In this document: positions 34,865 to 42,241 of the stretch, in pieces
How positions within the stretch are numbered: the first letter of the stretch is position 1
How the letters are laid out: each line of letters starts with the position of its first letter
Origin: an uncultured Bacteroidaceae bacterium
GTDB taxonomy: Bacteria; Bacteroidota; Bacteroidia; Bacteroidales; Bacteroidaceae
Direction of reading: 5' to 3'
DNA: 50,423 bases
Assembly (NCBI GenBank): GCA_934394435.1
Contig: CAKRRN010000016.1
Location: forward strand, 1 to 50,423
Translations under genes and position numbers: made by a program
Notes under the pieces: generated by a model
The model's database searches: none
What the model was told of the DNA's origin: nothing
What the model saw: the letters and a program-made list of their open reading frames with translations, nothing else

Positions 34865-35245
34865 TCATTCATACACATGGAACATGCGCTCCATCATGTG
34901 CCATTTCTCATCGCTTCGTTCGTCTTTTCCACATTGTTGGAAGATACTCATGAATGTCTCCCATTCTGCCTGTCGAGGAGATGTAGCCATCATTTGCATG
35001 GCTTCATCCCAGTCAAGGTCCTCTGGTCCCTCGCATATCATCACCAGACGGGTGCCCAGAATGTAAATCTCCATGTCGTATAATCCACAATCTCTTATGC
35101 CTTGTAGAATTTCTGGCCAAATCTCTTCCTTGCTGTGTCGTTTGCGATATTCGGCTATGAGGGAGGGATTGTTCCTCAAGTCCATTGTCTGCACCCATCT
35201 GCGGACTTTGCCGTTGTGAGGTTTCTGTAGATATCCTGCTTTCAT
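34865..35245 (-). CDS. L-fucose/L-rhamnose mutarotase-like protein (RhaM/DUF718 family)
   Basis: 126 aa, cytoplasmic. Family traits: RRWVQTMDLRNNPSLIAEYRKRHSKEEIWPEILQGIRDCGLYDMEIYILGTRLVMICEG, with the conserved Tyr, His and Trp of the RhaM ferredoxin-like dimer. These enzymes interconvert alpha and beta anomers of L-rhamnose or L-fucose. The start overlaps the stop of the fucose-permease gene (ATGA, 35242-35245), indicating translational coupling and pointing to L-fucose as substrate; this is inference from context. uvrA follows 37 bp later. Confidence 0.85.
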   Translation of the reverse strand: MKAGYLQKPHNGKVRRWVQTMDLRNNPSLIAEYRKRHSKEEIWPEILQGIRDCGLYDMEIYILGTRLVMICEGPEDLDWDEAMQMMATSPRQAEWETFMSIFQQCGKDERSDEKWHMMERMFHVYE

Positions 35246-36450
35246 CTTTTATATGTACTATACATTATTATATATAGGTAGCAGACCAAGGGTACGATGA
35301 ATGCCAATGCCATGCTACCTGTATGATCAGCTATCCCACCCATAATCAAAGGAGCAATGGCTCCTCCTACGATGGTCATGATGAGCAGCGAGGATGCTTT
35401 TTTTGTCTGACCATTGCTGGAGCGTAAGGTCAGAGAGAATATGGTTGGAAACATAATACTCTCTGACAAATAGACAATCAGAAATGCTGCCAAAGCCAAG
35501 TGAGTTTGCTGGCTAACCAGTATCCCTGTAGCTGCAGAGGCCATTGTTGCGCATATGATAAGCATGTTTCGCGGACGAATGTAGCTCATGAGCCAACTTC
35601 CTAATACGCGACCAACGACAAAAAGCCCCATGCCGCCAAATCCTAACCATTGTGAGGCTTCTGTGTGGCTGATAGAAGTGTTTTCTGTCATGTAATTGAT
35701 AAAGAAACTGTTGACTCCAGTCTGTGCAGCCACATAGAGAAATAGTGCCAGCATGCCAGAGAGGAATGCTGTGTTCCATAAGCCAGAACTTTTGGTGTTG
35801 GCTGTTGTCGTTGTGCTGTTACAGACCGTTTCTTCATTATCGGTTTCGTCCACTTCGGGAAGCTGGCAACGGCTGAAGACAAGCATCGTGCATAAAACCA
35901 CGATGCCGACGATGGCATATGGGATGGCAATGTTTCCTCCAGAGAAAAGCAACGCACCTCCAGCCAATGGGCCAACAATCCATCCTACTCCGTTGAGCGA
36001 CTGTGCCAGGTTGATACGCCGTTCTGCAGAATCCTTGGGTCCCAATACGGTGGTGTAGGGATTGGCACTTGTTTCCAGACAAGTCAGCCCGCATCCGATG
36101 ACGAAGAGAGAGAATACATAGAAAGGGAAGGAATTGATTTGAGAGCCAGGGATAAAGAGCATGGCTCCTATCCCATAGAGCAATAGTCCTGTGAGCACCC
36201 CTTTTCGGTAGCCCCATCTGCGAACGATGTAGCCTGCAGGCAACGCCATCAGAAAATAGCCACCGTAGACTGCAGCCTGTACGAAGGCTGCCATCGTCTT
36301 GGATATATTGAAAGACTGCTGGAAGTGTGGGTTGAGAACCTCCAAAATGCTGTGTGCGAATCCCCATAGAAAAAACAAAGAGGCTATGAGCACAAAGGGT
36401 ATTGTATAATTAGCTCCGTTTATTTTGAATAGCGATTTATCTTGCTTCAT
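35242..36450 (-). CDS. fucP: L-fucose:H+ symporter-type MFS permease
   Basis: 402 aa from ATG 36448-36450 (MKQDKSLFKINGANYTIPFVLIASLFFLWGFAHSILEVLNPHFQ); the frame is open 108 codons further but that part looks non-coding. FucP-family marks: FFLWGFAHSILEVLNPHFQ in helix 1, AAVYGGYFLMALPAGYIVRRWGYRKGVLTGLLLYGIGA, ETSANPYTTVLGP in helix 4-5, and NLAQSLNGVGWIVGPLAGG. Twelve helices with a polar linker VDETDNEETVCNSTTTTANTKSS. Transports L-fucose or a related sugar with protons. Gene symbol reflects family, not proven substrate. Coupled to the mutarotase gene. Confidence 0.85.
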   Translation of the reverse strand: MKQDKSLFKINGANYTIPFVLIASLFFLWGFAHSILEVLNPHFQQSFNISKTMAAFVQAAVYGGYFLMALPAGYIVRRWGYRKGVLTGLLLYGIGAMLFIPGSQINSFPFYVFSLFVIGCGLTCLETSANPYTTVLGPKDSAERRINLAQSLNGVGWIVGPLAGGALLFSGGNIAIPYAIVGIVVLCTMLVFSRCQLPEVDETDNEETVCNSTTTTANTKSSGLWNTAFLSGMLALFLYVAAQTGVNSFFINYMTENTSISHTEASQWLGFGGMGLFVVGRVLGSWLMSYIRPRNMLIICATMASAATGILVSQQTHLALAAFLIVYLSESIMFPTIFSLTLRSSNGQTKKASSLLIMTIVGGAIAPLIMGGIADHTGSMALAFIVPLVCYLYIIMYSTYKR

Positions 36451-36525
36451 TAACGTCTTTTGATATGGATTATTCTTGCTTATTCTTGTGCTATTCTTTG
36501 TGGGTAAACAATTCGTAGCAAAGAA

Positions 36526-36556
36526 CAAAGTAACTGCTTTTTTCTGACATGAGCAA
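36526..36556 (-). promoter_or_regulatory. Possible promoter of the fucP operon
   Basis: Minus strand: TTG (complement of 36554-36556), 20-nt spacer, TTACTTTG (complement of 36526-36533), one mismatch to TAnnTTTG. Leader about 70 nt. Confidence 0.4.
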
Positions 36557-36677
36557 TAGTGAGGGAGTGAAAAAGAACGTGTCTTTTTGGGCTTGTATAG
36601 CCTTAGGGGTGTTCCTGGACAGTCATGGGTGATGCTTAATTTTGAGCGAAAAAGATATAAAAAAAAGTTGGTTTCTC

Positions 36678-36709
36678 TTTGGCACTCATTTAGGGAGTAT
36701 GTACCTTTG
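36678..36709 (+). promoter_or_regulatory. Consensus promoter of the ThrE-like gene
   Basis: TTTG (36678-36681), 20-nt spacer, TACCTTTG (36702-36709) followed by CACC. Leader about 85 nt. Confidence 0.75.
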
Positions 36710-36800
36710 CACCCCGAAACGGTAATGCTCTTATATCCCAGTAAATCGCTTGGGTGAAACGCATTACTGTTCACTGGTCTTTATATAGTAAAATATCAAG

Positions 36801-38219
36801 ATGGAATCTGAAGTGAAGAAGCCGTTAGAGGATAAAGTAGAAGTTATGCAAGGAGAAGGTTTGTCTGCTGAGGAGATAAGGGAGACTTTGATGCGTAGGC
36901 TTGACTTGCTGCTGCAAACAGGCTGTTTGTTGATGGAGAGCGGTGCGGACACCACACGTGTACTGAGAAACATGAGACGTGTAGCCGTTTGGCTCGGACT
37001 GGATGAGAGTTATCTGCATATGGTTATCAACTATGAGGTCTTGCAAGTCAACTATAGTGATGCTACTCATTCCTTTACGAAGTTTCGCAGTTGTGTACAT
37101 CACGGCATCAACCTTACAGCTATCTCTGAGGTGAGTCGTCTTAGCTGGCGTGCCATTAGCCAGGATTATTCGCTTGACCAATTTGAATGTGCCCTTTCCC
37201 ATATACGCAATCGCTCACGCAACTACACTCCTTGGCAGGTGGCCATAGGCGGTGGACTTGCTTGCGGAGGTTTCTGCGTACAGTTTGGTTGCGACTGGAT
37301 GGCCTTTCTGCTTTGTTCTATAGCTGCTATTTTGGCTATGCGTCTCCGTCAAATATTGGTGGCAGGTGGTGTGAACGGTAGCATCGCAATCGGTTGTGCA
37401 GCTTTTGTGGGTACATTGCTCGCTTGGGCAGGTACTTTCACGGGTCTGAGTGCCACTCCTTGGCATCCTCTGTTGGCATGCGCTCTGTTTATAGTGCCAG
37501 GTGTTCCCCTTATCAATTTTGTGAGTGATATGCTTGATGGCTATATTGATACAGGCGTGATACGTGCCTTGCATACTCTTATTATGATTATGGCCATGTC
37601 TTTTGGTATAGCCCTTGCCATACGGGTGTGCGGTATTGATAACTTTGTACGTACACTCTCTCTCACACCCCATCATGAATACTGGGAATATGCCGTGGCT
37701 GCAGCCATCTCTGCCGTAGGATTCAGTATGATATTCAACGTACAGCGCCGATTGCTGCCTGTAGTGGCAGTGGGAGGCATATTGGCGGTATGTACCCGTA
37801 ATTTCGTTAATCTGGGACCAAGTAGCGGTAATACAGGTTTGGATATGGGACTTGTGATGGGTTCGCTTGCTGGCTCATCATTGGTCAGCATTATAGCCAT
37901 TCAAGCCAGGCATTGGTTTCATACTCCCCACCAATGTATCACTATTCCAAGTGTGATACCGATGATTCCCGGTGTCTTGATGTATCGTGCACTTTTCGCT
38001 TTTATTGACATGCATGGAGTAGTGGGCGAGGTGACTGTCGCTATGAATAATGCCATTCAGGCTTCGCTCGTCATTCTTTGTATCGCACTTGGTGTGGCTA
38101 TTCCTAACATATTCGTTCGTCGCCTCAATGAGACACATCGTCAGCGTAAGATGCGCGAGGCTCTGATAGAACGTCGGCGCAAGAATGGGGATATTGCAGA
38201 CCTTTCAGTTTTGTCTTGA
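36801..38219 (+). CDS. Threonine/serine exporter family (ThrE) protein
   Basis: 472 aa. N-terminal cytoplasmic ThrE/DUF1212 domain with LLMESGADTTRVLRNMRRVAVWLGL and TKFRSCVHHGINLTAISEVSRLSW, then about ten membrane helices in two blocks: the first (about 145-290) of the DUF1212 type, the second (about 300-450) of the DUF3815/ThrE_2 type, ending IPMIPGVLMYRALFAFID. In many bacteria these are two proteins; here they are one. ThrE-type proteins export threonine and serine or exchange small metabolites. It has its own consensus promoter and a BSP-protease gene 58 bp downstream. Confidence 0.85.
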   Translation: MESEVKKPLEDKVEVMQGEGLSAEEIRETLMRRLDLLLQTGCLLMESGADTTRVLRNMRRVAVWLGLDESYLHMVINYEVLQVNYSDATHSFTKFRSCVHHGINLTAISEVSRLSWRAISQDYSLDQFECALSHIRNRSRNYTPWQVAIGGGLACGGFCVQFGCDWMAFLLCSIAAILAMRLRQILVAGGVNGSIAIGCAAFVGTLLAWAGTFTGLSATPWHPLLACALFIVPGVPLINFVSDMLDGYIDTGVIRALHTLIMIMAMSFGIALAIRVCGIDNFVRTLSLTPHHEYWEYAVAAAISAVGFSMIFNVQRRLLPVVAVGGILAVCTRNFVNLGPSSGNTGLDMGLVMGSLAGSSLVSIIAIQARHWFHTPHQCITIPSVIPMIPGVLMYRALFAFIDMHGVVGEVTVAMNNAIQASLVILCIALGVAIPNIFVRRLNETHRQRKMREALIERRRKNGDIADLSVLS

Positions 38220-38277
38220 GCATTCTCCGTAACCGAAATTAGAGGACATTCAAATTAACACCTAAGAAAATAAAATT

Positions 38278-39096
38278 ATGAGAGGAAACATCTTAGTCTG
38301 CGTTCTGCTTGCAATAGCTTCGCAGAGTATGCGTGCACAATTGGCTCACAATAAATATCATGAGCCAATACGTGTGGAGAAACGATGGAAAAAGTACAAT
38401 CCAGGTGAGGTAATCTTTCGAGATGAAAGCCCGAGAAGTGAGGGCTCGAATATCTATCATCGTATTATTCCCAATCCTATTCCTTATATACAGGAAAATG
38501 CCCGTCGGGTACTGCAAACCCTCTATTGGGGACCTAAGGATCCGAACATTCCGAAGTTGGGACGCATCTTCTATACTCTTAAAGAATACGATGGGGTAAG
38601 CGAAAAGTACGGTAGTGGCGATCATGTAGGAATACGCTATAGTACTCGTTGGATAGAGAAGAGTTTTGAGGGTCAGGACACCATGAGACTTGACTATGAA
38701 ACACGTGGAGTCCTTTATCATGAACTTACCCATGCTTATCAGTTGGAGCCTAAGAACTGTGGGTCGTATGGTGATGGGGGCGAGTACTGGTGCTTTATAG
38801 AAGGAATGGCAGATGCAGTTCGTTTAGCCTGCGGGTGTTTTGAGCAGGATTTCCATAGCAAGGATCGTCCTAAGGCTGACACTTGGCGAAAGGGATATCG
38901 TGTGGCAGGTTATTTCCTGTGGTGGATACAGCAGAATAAAGATAAAGACTTTCTACGCAAGTTCAACCGTTCTGCAGCGGAGCTTGAGACATGGTCGTGG
39001 GACGCTGCCATGCGCCATGTGCTGGGCGACAAGCCAGAGAATGGAGTGGATGCTCTATGGCAGGAATATCAAAAGGCCATTGGAGATGTAAAATGA
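38278..39096 (+). CDS. Secreted basic secretory protein (BSP) family metallopeptidase
   Basis: 272 aa. Signal peptide MRGNILVCVLLAIASQSMRA/Q. The zinc site YHELTHAYQ (HExxH near residue 149) followed by GGEYWCFIEGMADAVRLACG (the conserved (I)EGxADxVR segment) defines the BSP/PF04450 family of plants and bacteria, thought to be gluzincin-like secreted proteases. The final third is helical (TWRKGYRVAGYFLWWIQQ). Substrate unknown; secretion points to extracellular protein breakdown. Probably cotranscribed with or independent of the ThrE-like gene 58 bp upstream; no promoter was recognised between them. Confidence 0.85.
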   Translation: MRGNILVCVLLAIASQSMRAQLAHNKYHEPIRVEKRWKKYNPGEVIFRDESPRSEGSNIYHRIIPNPIPYIQENARRVLQTLYWGPKDPNIPKLGRIFYTLKEYDGVSEKYGSGDHVGIRYSTRWIEKSFEGQDTMRLDYETRGVLYHELTHAYQLEPKNCGSYGDGGEYWCFIEGMADAVRLACGCFEQDFHSKDRPKADTWRKGYRVAGYFLWWIQQNKDKDFLRKFNRSAAELETWSWDAAMRHVLGDKPENGVDALWQEYQKAIGDVK

Positions 39097-39165
39097 TTGC
39101 AAGAGCAAAAAATAAGAAATACATGCTGTACAATAGATAGTGTACAATAGACATGTTCGGATTGG

Positions 39166-39327
39166 AACGTTTTCATTAAGCCAAGTGAGTAAAGCGAAGC
39201 TTGCTTCAGCTTTATCATGGCGAGAAAACGAAGGATGCAATCCAACGTTTTCATTAAGCCAAGTGAGTAAAGCGAAGCTTGCTTCAGTTTTACCATGGCG
39301 AGAAAACGAAGGATGCAATCCAACGTT
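39166..39327 (+). repeat. R1 copies A and B in tandem (78-bp period)
   Basis: Copy A 39166-39243 and copy B 39244-39321 differ at about two positions (AGCTTTATC versus AGTTTTACC). Each begins AACGTTTTCATTAAGCC, includes AAGCGAAGCTTGCTTCAG and CATGGCGAGAAAACGAAGG, and ends GATGCAATCC. A further AACGTT closes the array at 39322-39327, so each unit is bounded by the palindrome AACGTT. Confidence 0.95.
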
Positions 39328-39330
39328 TAT

Positions 39331-39368
39331 ACGAAGCCGACTTCATCGCCTGATGAAGTCGGCTTCGT
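39331..39368. repeat. 17-bp perfect inverted repeat (hairpin)
   Basis: ACGAAGCCGACTTCATC (39331-39347) pairs with GATGAAGTCGGCTTCGT (39352-39368), loop GCCT. It abuts the R1 array. No T run follows, so a simple intrinsic terminator is unlikely although it may stop transcription of the upstream protease gene. Confidence 0.85.
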
Positions 39369-39441
39369 GGGCAAAGTAAGTTAACTTCGTAAGGCTATGA
39401 AGTCAACTTCATTCACACTCAACTCAAGCAGTAATAAGTTT

Positions 39442-39680
39442 CATACGAAATGGCTCGGTTAATTTTTCCAGTTGGGAAAAAATATTTTCCCAGTTGGAAA
39501 ATGTTATAGGGTCCTTATAATTGTCTACTATTACAGTTGCGGTTACATTATAAAGTTGGTGGTGTGTCTACCTTTTTACAGTTTATACTGTTGGGATCAA
39601 TAAAAGTCACTCAAAAAAGTAATACTATATTACTTGCCCATTTATAATACTTGGGCAATGAATATTATAATATTACTTGT
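39442..39680. repeat. Dispersed repeat R3, copy 2
   Basis: About 239 bp collinear with 21777-22073, including the doubled TTTCCCAGTTGG unit, ATCAATAAAAGTCACTC, AATACTATATTACTTGCCCA and a final AATATTACTTG. Shorter than copy 1 by internal deletions. Confidence 0.75.
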
Positions 39681-39847
39681 TATGCTACCTTATCATCCCA
39701 TCCTTGTGAAAAACAGTTGTCTCTATTAGCCCCCCCCCATTAAACTCCTACTAAGCTGGGCTTTTGGCTTTCTTACGATAGAGAAAGGTGTGGAAGAAAG
39801 AGGTCGTGATTTGCTGCGGTAGTGGCCCCCATAATCCGCTTTGACTG

Positions 39848-40558
39848 TTAGATGAAAAGATAGAAGATTACAGGTACCAGTAGGCTCGGAAGAAGGTTGA
39901 CGGTTTTGCAGTCTTTTATGCCAAGTATTGCAAGTCCTGAACTGATGATTAGCACACCTCCTACTATACTTAATTCTGTTCTCATGGGTTCTGGCATCCC
40001 ATCGCCAAAGAAATAGCCGATGCTGTAGAATACACCTTGCCAAAGAAATAAAATGGGTGCGGCAAGAAGCATAATCCAGCCATAAGTGGCTGCCAAGACG
40101 CCCGAAGTTACAAGATCAAGTGTGGCATTTGTGTACAGAAAAGTGTTAGCAGGTTCGCTTAGTGCCCATCCGTAACTGGGCGAGAGTGCGGATAATACTG
40201 GACCTACGATACTGAAGGTACCTATACAATACAGCAGGAGTCCTGTCACCAGTCCGTTCAGACTATTATTTGTCTTACCCGTTTGGGCGTTAAGTTTTGC
40301 GTTTAGGCGGTCCAGCTTGCCTGCAATATCAAGTTTTGTTCCTACGGTTCCTCCTATGGCAAGACTTAGAATAAACATTACTGGGTATTCACTTTTCGCT
40401 AAATTCGGTAGTGAAGCGTTCATGCCCAAAACAAGGCATGCAAGTCCGAGAGCGTTAAACAATGTGGTTTTGTATTTCTCACCGATGCCTTCCCTAACGA
40501 TGGCACCGAATGCTCCACCGATAAGTATGGTACAGGCGTTGACTATAGTTCCTAACAT
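39848..40558 (-). CDS. DUF554 family membrane protein
   Basis: 236 aa from ATG 40556-40558 (MLGTIVNACTILIGGAFGAIVREGI). The open frame extends 66 codons upstream through repeat R1, which is rejected. About seven membrane helices with the DUF554 landmarks: N-terminal GT.VNA..I..G...G, the MSLAIGG-like LSLAIGGTVGTKLDI, YCIGTFSIVGPVLSALSP, and C-terminal LSIVGGVLIISSGLAILGIKDCKTVNLLPSLLVPVIFY. The family is widespread and of unknown function; a transporter role is often guessed. The start lies 27 bp from the inserted R1 copy C, so its promoter may be within or beyond that repeat. Confidence 0.85.
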   Translation of the reverse strand: MLGTIVNACTILIGGAFGAIVREGIGEKYKTTLFNALGLACLVLGMNASLPNLAKSEYPVMFILSLAIGGTVGTKLDIAGKLDRLNAKLNAQTGKTNNSLNGLVTGLLLYCIGTFSIVGPVLSALSPSYGWALSEPANTFLYTNATLDLVTSGVLAATYGWIMLLAAPILFLWQGVFYSIGYFFGDGMPEPMRTELSIVGGVLIISSGLAILGIKDCKTVNLLPSLLVPVIFYLFI

Positions 40559-40584
40559 TTTTGTTGTATGGGGTCTTTTTGTTG

Positions 40585-40663
40585 TTTCGTTAAGCCAAGT
40601 GGGTAAAGTGAAGCTTGCTTCAATTTTACCATGGCAAGAAAACGAAGGATGCAATCCAACGTT
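40585..40663 (+). repeat. Dispersed repeat R1, copy C
   Basis: Plus-orientation copy with the same landmarks as A and B (TAAGCCAAGTGGGTAAAGTG, CCATGGCAAGAAAACGAAGG, closing AACGTT). Its last bases abut the stop codon of the phosphodiesterase gene (stop at 40665-40667). It sits between two minus-strand genes and opposes their direction. Confidence 0.9.
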
Positions 40664-40664
40664 T

Positions 40665-41567
40665 TTAACGTGCAAAAGCACTTGTGATGGGCTGTCCGCG
40701 CCATGCTTGGGGACGTTTGAGATGGAATATCTCAGCAATGGTGGCTGCCACGTCAAATTGCATCATCACATCTGTTATTTCATAACCCTTCTTGATGCCC
40801 TTGCCATAGATGACAAATGGTGTTTCCATTTCCAAGAGACTCTTTCCTCCGTGTCCGTGATCTTTTCCCCCGTGGTCAGCTGTGATAATGAAAACTGTCT
40901 GTTCGTAGATGCCAGCGTCCTTAGCGGCTTGCATGATGCGCCCCACATATCGGTCGATCTGTGCGATGGACTCGTAGTAGGCAGGTGTGTCATGGCCTTC
41001 CTTATGCCCTACATGGTCTATTTGGTCAAAACAGACGGCTATCAGATTGGGCTTTTTCTCTTTGATGTATTCCTCTGACAACTTACACAGACGGTCTGGG
41101 TGTTCTTCATAATCTGGGGTTACTACCACATGATCTATGGCTAAGGAATCCACCAGATATTTGATGCCATCCCATTCCATCATACAGGCTGTGATGGCTT
41201 CGGGGTGTTGCTCACGCAATATGGAGTAGATGGTTGGAAATATACCATGGCTGTTGACAGTCGCTGATGGAATTTCGGGTGTACGTGAGCCCCATTGTGT
41301 GTAGCCATGTTGCTCTGTGCAGGCTCCGTTGAACATGGATGCCCAGTTGATGGCAGAGCTTGACTCCAGCACGCTACGCTTCTTGAGTGTACAAGCTCCG
41401 TGGTCAATCATATATTGGATATTGGGCATGTCGTGTGCCTTGGGTACGCTGTAGGCTCCCCATCCGTCGAGTCCGATGAGGATGACGTGCTTGTTCTTAA
41501 TCGACTTGGCTTGTATGCAGCAGGCATACGAAAGCAGAACGGCAAGAGTAAGAAGCAGATGTTTCAT
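40665..41567 (-). CDS. Secreted type I phosphodiesterase/alkaline-phosphatase superfamily protein
   Basis: 300 aa from ATG 41565-41567, which gives the signal peptide MKHLLLTLAVLLSYACCIQA/K; a 14-codon open extension lies upstream. Metal and nucleophile sites of the nucleotide pyrophosphatase/phosphodiesterase (PF01663) fold are visible: VILIGLDGWG (first Asp), VLESSSAINWASMFNG (Ser nucleophile region), CFDQIDHVGHKEGHDT (Asp/His ligands) and TADHGGKDHGHGG (Asp, His ligands). It likely hydrolyses phosphodiesters or nucleotides in the periplasm; substrate unknown. Good promoter upstream. Its stop codon is 1 bp from repeat R1 copy C. Confidence 0.85.
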   Translation of the reverse strand: MKHLLLTLAVLLSYACCIQAKSIKNKHVILIGLDGWGAYSVPKAHDMPNIQYMIDHGACTLKKRSVLESSSAINWASMFNGACTEQHGYTQWGSRTPEIPSATVNSHGIFPTIYSILREQHPEAITACMMEWDGIKYLVDSLAIDHVVVTPDYEEHPDRLCKLSEEYIKEKKPNLIAVCFDQIDHVGHKEGHDTPAYYESIAQIDRYVGRIMQAAKDAGIYEQTVFIITADHGGKDHGHGGKSLLEMETPFVIYGKGIKKGYEITDVMMQFDVAATIAEIFHLKRPQAWRGQPITSAFAR

Positions 41568-41606
41568 TTTTTTTGTGTCTTGAACATATATATATATGAT
41601 TAGGTA

Positions 41607-41636
41607 CAAAGTTACTTATAAATAAGGAATGTTCAA
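41607..41636 (-). promoter_or_regulatory. Promoter of the phosphodiesterase gene
   Basis: Minus strand TTG (complement of 41634-41636), 19-nt spacer, TAACTTTG (complement of 41607-41614). Leader about 35 nt. Confidence 0.7.
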
Positions 41637-41711
41637 GTCTTGTGGGGTGGATTTTCTGCTCTTTGGTCAATTCAGAGGGCTGCATGTGTCTGCTTAGAAT
41701 CTAAAAAGACG

Positions 41712-41719
41712 TACCTTTG
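41712..41719 (+). promoter_or_regulatory. -7 box of the TPR-like gene
   Basis: TACCTTTG followed by TAC, 32 bp before the ATG at 41752. No clear -33 TTG. Confidence 0.5.
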
Positions 41720-41751
41720 TACATTATAAAATATGAGTAAGTACAGAAAAA

Positions 41752-41961
41752 ATGGAAAAGGAATTGATAGAGATGGCTATTAGGGCAATCACAGAAGAGA
41801 TAGAGAGAAATCCTCAAGATGCTCGTCTGCTGAAGGAACGTGGACGTCTGCATATGATGGCTGACGAGAAAGATTTAGCTATGAAAGATTTGTTGGCAGC
41901 AGCTGCTATTGATCCAAATCTGTTAGATGATATGAACGGGCAATTTCATGCGGAAAGGTAA
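41752..41961 (+). CDS. Small TPR-like helical protein
   Basis: 69 aa, acidic, cytoplasmic. IEMAIRAITEEIERNPQDARLLKERGRLHMMADEKDLAMKDLLAAAAIDPNLLDD follows the two-helix tetratricopeptide pattern (A...Y/I..NP....L...RG......D...A..D...A...DP), one and a half repeats. Such single-repeat proteins are common near housekeeping genes in Bacteroidetes; partner unknown. It has its own -7 box and ends 18 bp before the phenylalanine operon promoter. Confidence 0.6.
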   Translation: MEKELIEMAIRAITEEIERNPQDARLLKERGRLHMMADEKDLAMKDLLAAAAIDPNLLDDMNGQFHAER

Positions 41962-41978
41962 TAAAAAAGCTCGTTTTG

Positions 41979-42009
41979 TTTGCAGTTTGGCAGAAAAGTG
42001 GTAACTTTG
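41979..42009 (+). promoter_or_regulatory. Promoter of the phenylalanine/tyrosine operon
   Basis: TTTG (41979-41982), 19-nt spacer, TAACTTTG (42002-42009), a full consensus match. Transcription should start near 42016, about 30 nt before the leader ORF and 225 nt before pheA. Confidence 0.8.
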
Positions 42010-42045
42010 CCGTGCAATTGAAAGCAAAAAGACATTAGTTCGCTT

Positions 42046-42111
42046 ATGACACAGACTGGTAAGTTTTATTACGGATTCTATTTTTACTTTTACTTTAGCA
42101 AGCTGAAGTGA
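42046..42111 (+). CDS. Phe/Tyr-rich leader peptide of the pheA operon
   Basis: 21 codons, ATG 42046-42048 to TGA 42109-42111. After MTQTGK, residues 7-17 read FYYGFYFYFYF: five Phe and five Tyr codons with one Gly; it ends SKLK. This composition, and its place between a consensus promoter and a terminator just ahead of pheA, identify it as an attenuation leader whose translation senses charged tRNA-Phe and tRNA-Tyr. The antiterminator strand starts 2 nt after the stop codon, so a ribosome at the stop codon would mask it, while one stalled in the aromatic run would not. No Shine-Dalgarno sequence is evident, as usual here. The peptide itself probably has no other function. Confidence 0.85.
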   Translation: MTQTGKFYYGFYFYFYFSKLK

Positions 42112-42112
42112 A

Positions 42113-42185
42113 CGGGATTCTGTATGAATATGCCAAACGGTAAAATCAGAACTTAAAAGAAAATATCAATAAAACAGAAATCCCG
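42113..42185 (+). promoter_or_regulatory. Antiterminator structure of the pheA attenuator
   Basis: CGGGATTCTGT (42113-42123) pairs with ACAGAAATCCCG (42174-42185): 11 bp with one bulged A. It uses the left arm of the terminator (42178-42186), so the two structures exclude each other. Leader bases ACAGA at 42051-42055 could weakly pair with TCTGT at 42119-42123, a possible 1:2 protector. Confidence 0.75.
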
Positions 42186-42213
42186 CTCAGCAATGACGCG
42201 GGATTTTCTTTTA
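42178..42213 (+). terminator. Attenuator terminator upstream of pheA
   Basis: AAATCCCGC (42178-42186) pairs with GCGGGATTT (42198-42206), 9 bp with an 11-nt loop, followed by TCTTTTAT. It lies 29 bp before the pheA ATG, inside the leader transcript and not at the end of a gene, as expected of an attenuator. Confidence 0.85.
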
Positions 42214-42241
42214 TAAGACTTATACTGAACAACGGATACGA

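Larger units (their letters stand above)
39097..39847. other. 750-bp repeat-dense spacer
   Basis: Contains two tandem R1 units (39166-39327), a 17-bp perfect hairpin (39331-39368), R3 copy 2 (39442-39680) and a nine-C homopolymer (39730-39738). No gene is supported; short frames in R1 are repeat-derived. Confidence 0.7.

Noticed and set aside
36451..36774. 108-codon upstream extension of the fucP frame
   Set aside because: Not hydrophobic as expected, crosses the divergent promoter region, and FucP homology starts at 36450.
39069..39323. Open frame with repeated LRFLAMVKLKQASLYSLGL
   Set aside because: Generated entirely by the tandem R1 repeats read on the minus strand. No start signals, and the peptide period equals the 78-bp repeat.
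39730..39738. Nine-C homopolymer as a phase-variable switch
   Set aside because: It lies downstream of the DUF554 stop codon, in no gene or recognised promoter; it may also be a sequencing-length uncertainty.
40559..40756. N-terminal extension of the DUF554 frame
   Set aside because: It runs through R1 copy C and the end of the next gene; family similarity begins only at the ATG at 40558.
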